Shown: positions 63,431 through 64,000 of the stretch, piece after piece
How the letters are laid out: every line of letters begins with the position of its first letter
Position numbering within the stretch: position 1 is the first letter of the stretch
NCBI RefSeq assembly: GCF_039793925.1
Contig: NZ_JBAMME010000295.1
Location: 1-64,000, forward strand
From: Thermogutta sp039793925
GTDB taxonomy: Bacteria > Planctomycetota > Planctomycetia > Pirellulales > Thermoguttaceae
Direction of reading: 5' to 3'
DNA length: 64,000 nt
Translations under genes and position numbers: made by a program
Notes under the pieces: model-generated
Databases searched by the model: none
What the model saw: only the letters and a program-made list of their open reading frames with translations
Told to the model about the DNA's origin: nothing

Positions 63431-64000
63431 TTACAACTCCGAGCTCGGTTCTCCGCCGCCTTTGGTTCCCAGCGCACCCCAAACGCCGTAAGGGCTCATG
63501 CCACCGGCAGTTGGTGACGGAAAGTCGGTCCCCAGGTTACCGGTGTCCACTGTTTCAGTGACGAACCGCACAGATCCATCACCGAATGCCACGTTGACAC
63601 CGCCAGGATGCCGACTGCTGGGAGTGTAAATTCCCCGTTCCCAGTGGTTGGCTGCGTTGGCACAAGAAGCTGAATTGGGCGGGAGAATCGTGGTAAAGCC
63701 CGCGAACCATGCGGCACCGTCTGCCCATCGGAATCCCGGCGCTGTATCGGTCGTAAAGCTTCCGGTCACGTATTTCTTTTGTGCTGGATCATAGGCCGCC
63801 CGACAGGTCAGCGGATTCGTCCCGAGCGCCAGGCCCACGACGTTTCCGAAGGAATTCTGAGTCTTTGGGCGAACACGCTCGGAAAGAAGCGCCGTGTTGC
63901 TGGTTCCATCGGTAATGTCCGCCATCGATGACCAGTTAAAAACATGGAACACACCACGATTTTGCGAACTTGTGGGCGGTGCGTTGAAGCTATCGATAGG
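63431..64000 (-). CDS. DUF1559 prepilin-like protein, C-terminal part
   Basis: The reading frame runs off the window edge; the last 190 residues are present. They carry the DUF1559 landmarks: SSMADITDGTSNTALLSER, the WADGAAWFAGF segment, CANAANHWERGIYTPSSRHPGGVNVAFGDGSVRFV with the H-x9-DG motif, and a short tail ending in GTKGGGEPSSEL. The N-terminal prepilin signal must lie outside. It precedes the small lipoprotein gene on the same strand by about 310 bases. The first gene of the window is a diverged relative. Confidence 0.92.
   Translation of the reverse strand, partial: PIDSFNAPPTSSQNRGVFHVFNWSSMADITDGTSNTALLSERVRPKTQNSFGNVVGLALGTNPLTCRAAYDPAQKKYVTGSFTTDTAPGFRWADGAAWFAGFTTILPPNSASCANAANHWERGIYTPSSRHPGGVNVAFGDGSVRFVTETVDTGNLGTDFPSPTAGGMSPYGVWGALGTKGGGEPSSEL

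Noticed and set aside
1..64000. CRISPR arrays, insertion sequences, integrases, rRNA
   Set aside because: Looked for repeated 25-40 base units, transposase or integrase motifs and rRNA sequences; none were seen.

Overview
The window reads as a chromosomal segment of a planctomycete (Pirellulales-like; a thermophilic Thermogutta-type relative is possible but cannot be shown here). The reasons are prepilin-like proteins with the H-x9-DG C-terminal motif at both ends, a secreted sulfatase, Tat-type Gfo/Idh/MocA and sugar-isomerase proteins, a DUF1080 (3-keto-disaccharide hydrolase) protein, and short scattered operons on both strands. Base composition looks even and moderately GC-rich. No insertion sequence, prophage, CRISPR array or rRNA is visible. 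The only tRNA is tRNA-Pro(UGG).

Layout. 0.1-7 kb: prepilin-like protein, a PepSY-type membrane pair, DJ-1/PfpI protein, sugar isomerase, histidine phosphatase, sulfatase. 7-12 kb (minus): an exopolysaccharide operon with a Wzz/GumC-like chain-length protein, an ExeA-type AAA ATPase and a BY-kinase-like protein that has lost its P-loop; its likely outer-membrane partner, an OPX/Wza-like export protein, lies apart at 20.7-23 kb. 11.9-15.7 kb: trpF, ahcY, a DUF1015 protein. 15.8-18.3 kb: the chromosome partition locus, with two parS sites followed by parA and parB, which suggests that the replication origin is not far away. 18.7-20.1 kb: tRNA-Pro and a membrane-anchored PP2C phosphatase. 23-29.5 kb: CheY-like receiver, secreted sugar isomerase, DUF1080 protein, sialidase, AzgA-type purine permease.

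29.6-42 kb: GYD protein, UDP-sugar pyrophosphorylase-like enzyme, PEGA lipoprotein, Gfo/Idh/MocA oxidoreductase, two-domain CbiX, creatininase-family protein, HTH regulator, unknown lipoprotein, GAF/HD-GYP phosphodiesterase. 42.7-43.5 kb: a secreted Cys-rich metal-binding protein broken by a one-base frameshift, behind a promoter with a palindromic operator-like site. 43.8-47.7 kb (plus): cyclase, HAD phosphatase, deoxyhypusine-synthase-like protein and RfaE-like PfkB kinase, an unassigned small-molecule pathway. 47.8-50.4 kb: a solitary N6-adenine DNA methyltransferase. 50.5-59.4 kb (minus): coiled-coil protein, sialate O-acetylesterase, chemoreceptor, and a large GH2 glycosidase with a discoidin domain. 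59.9-64 kb: TrpB2-type tryptophan synthase beta chain, secreted alpha/beta hydrolase, small lipoprotein and a DUF1559 protein running off the end.

Functional themes are secretion of an exopolysaccharide, harvesting of sulfated, sialylated and acetylated glycans (sulfatase, sialidase, sialate esterase, GH2, esterase, sugar isomerases), c-di-GMP and chemotaxis signalling, and chromosome partition.
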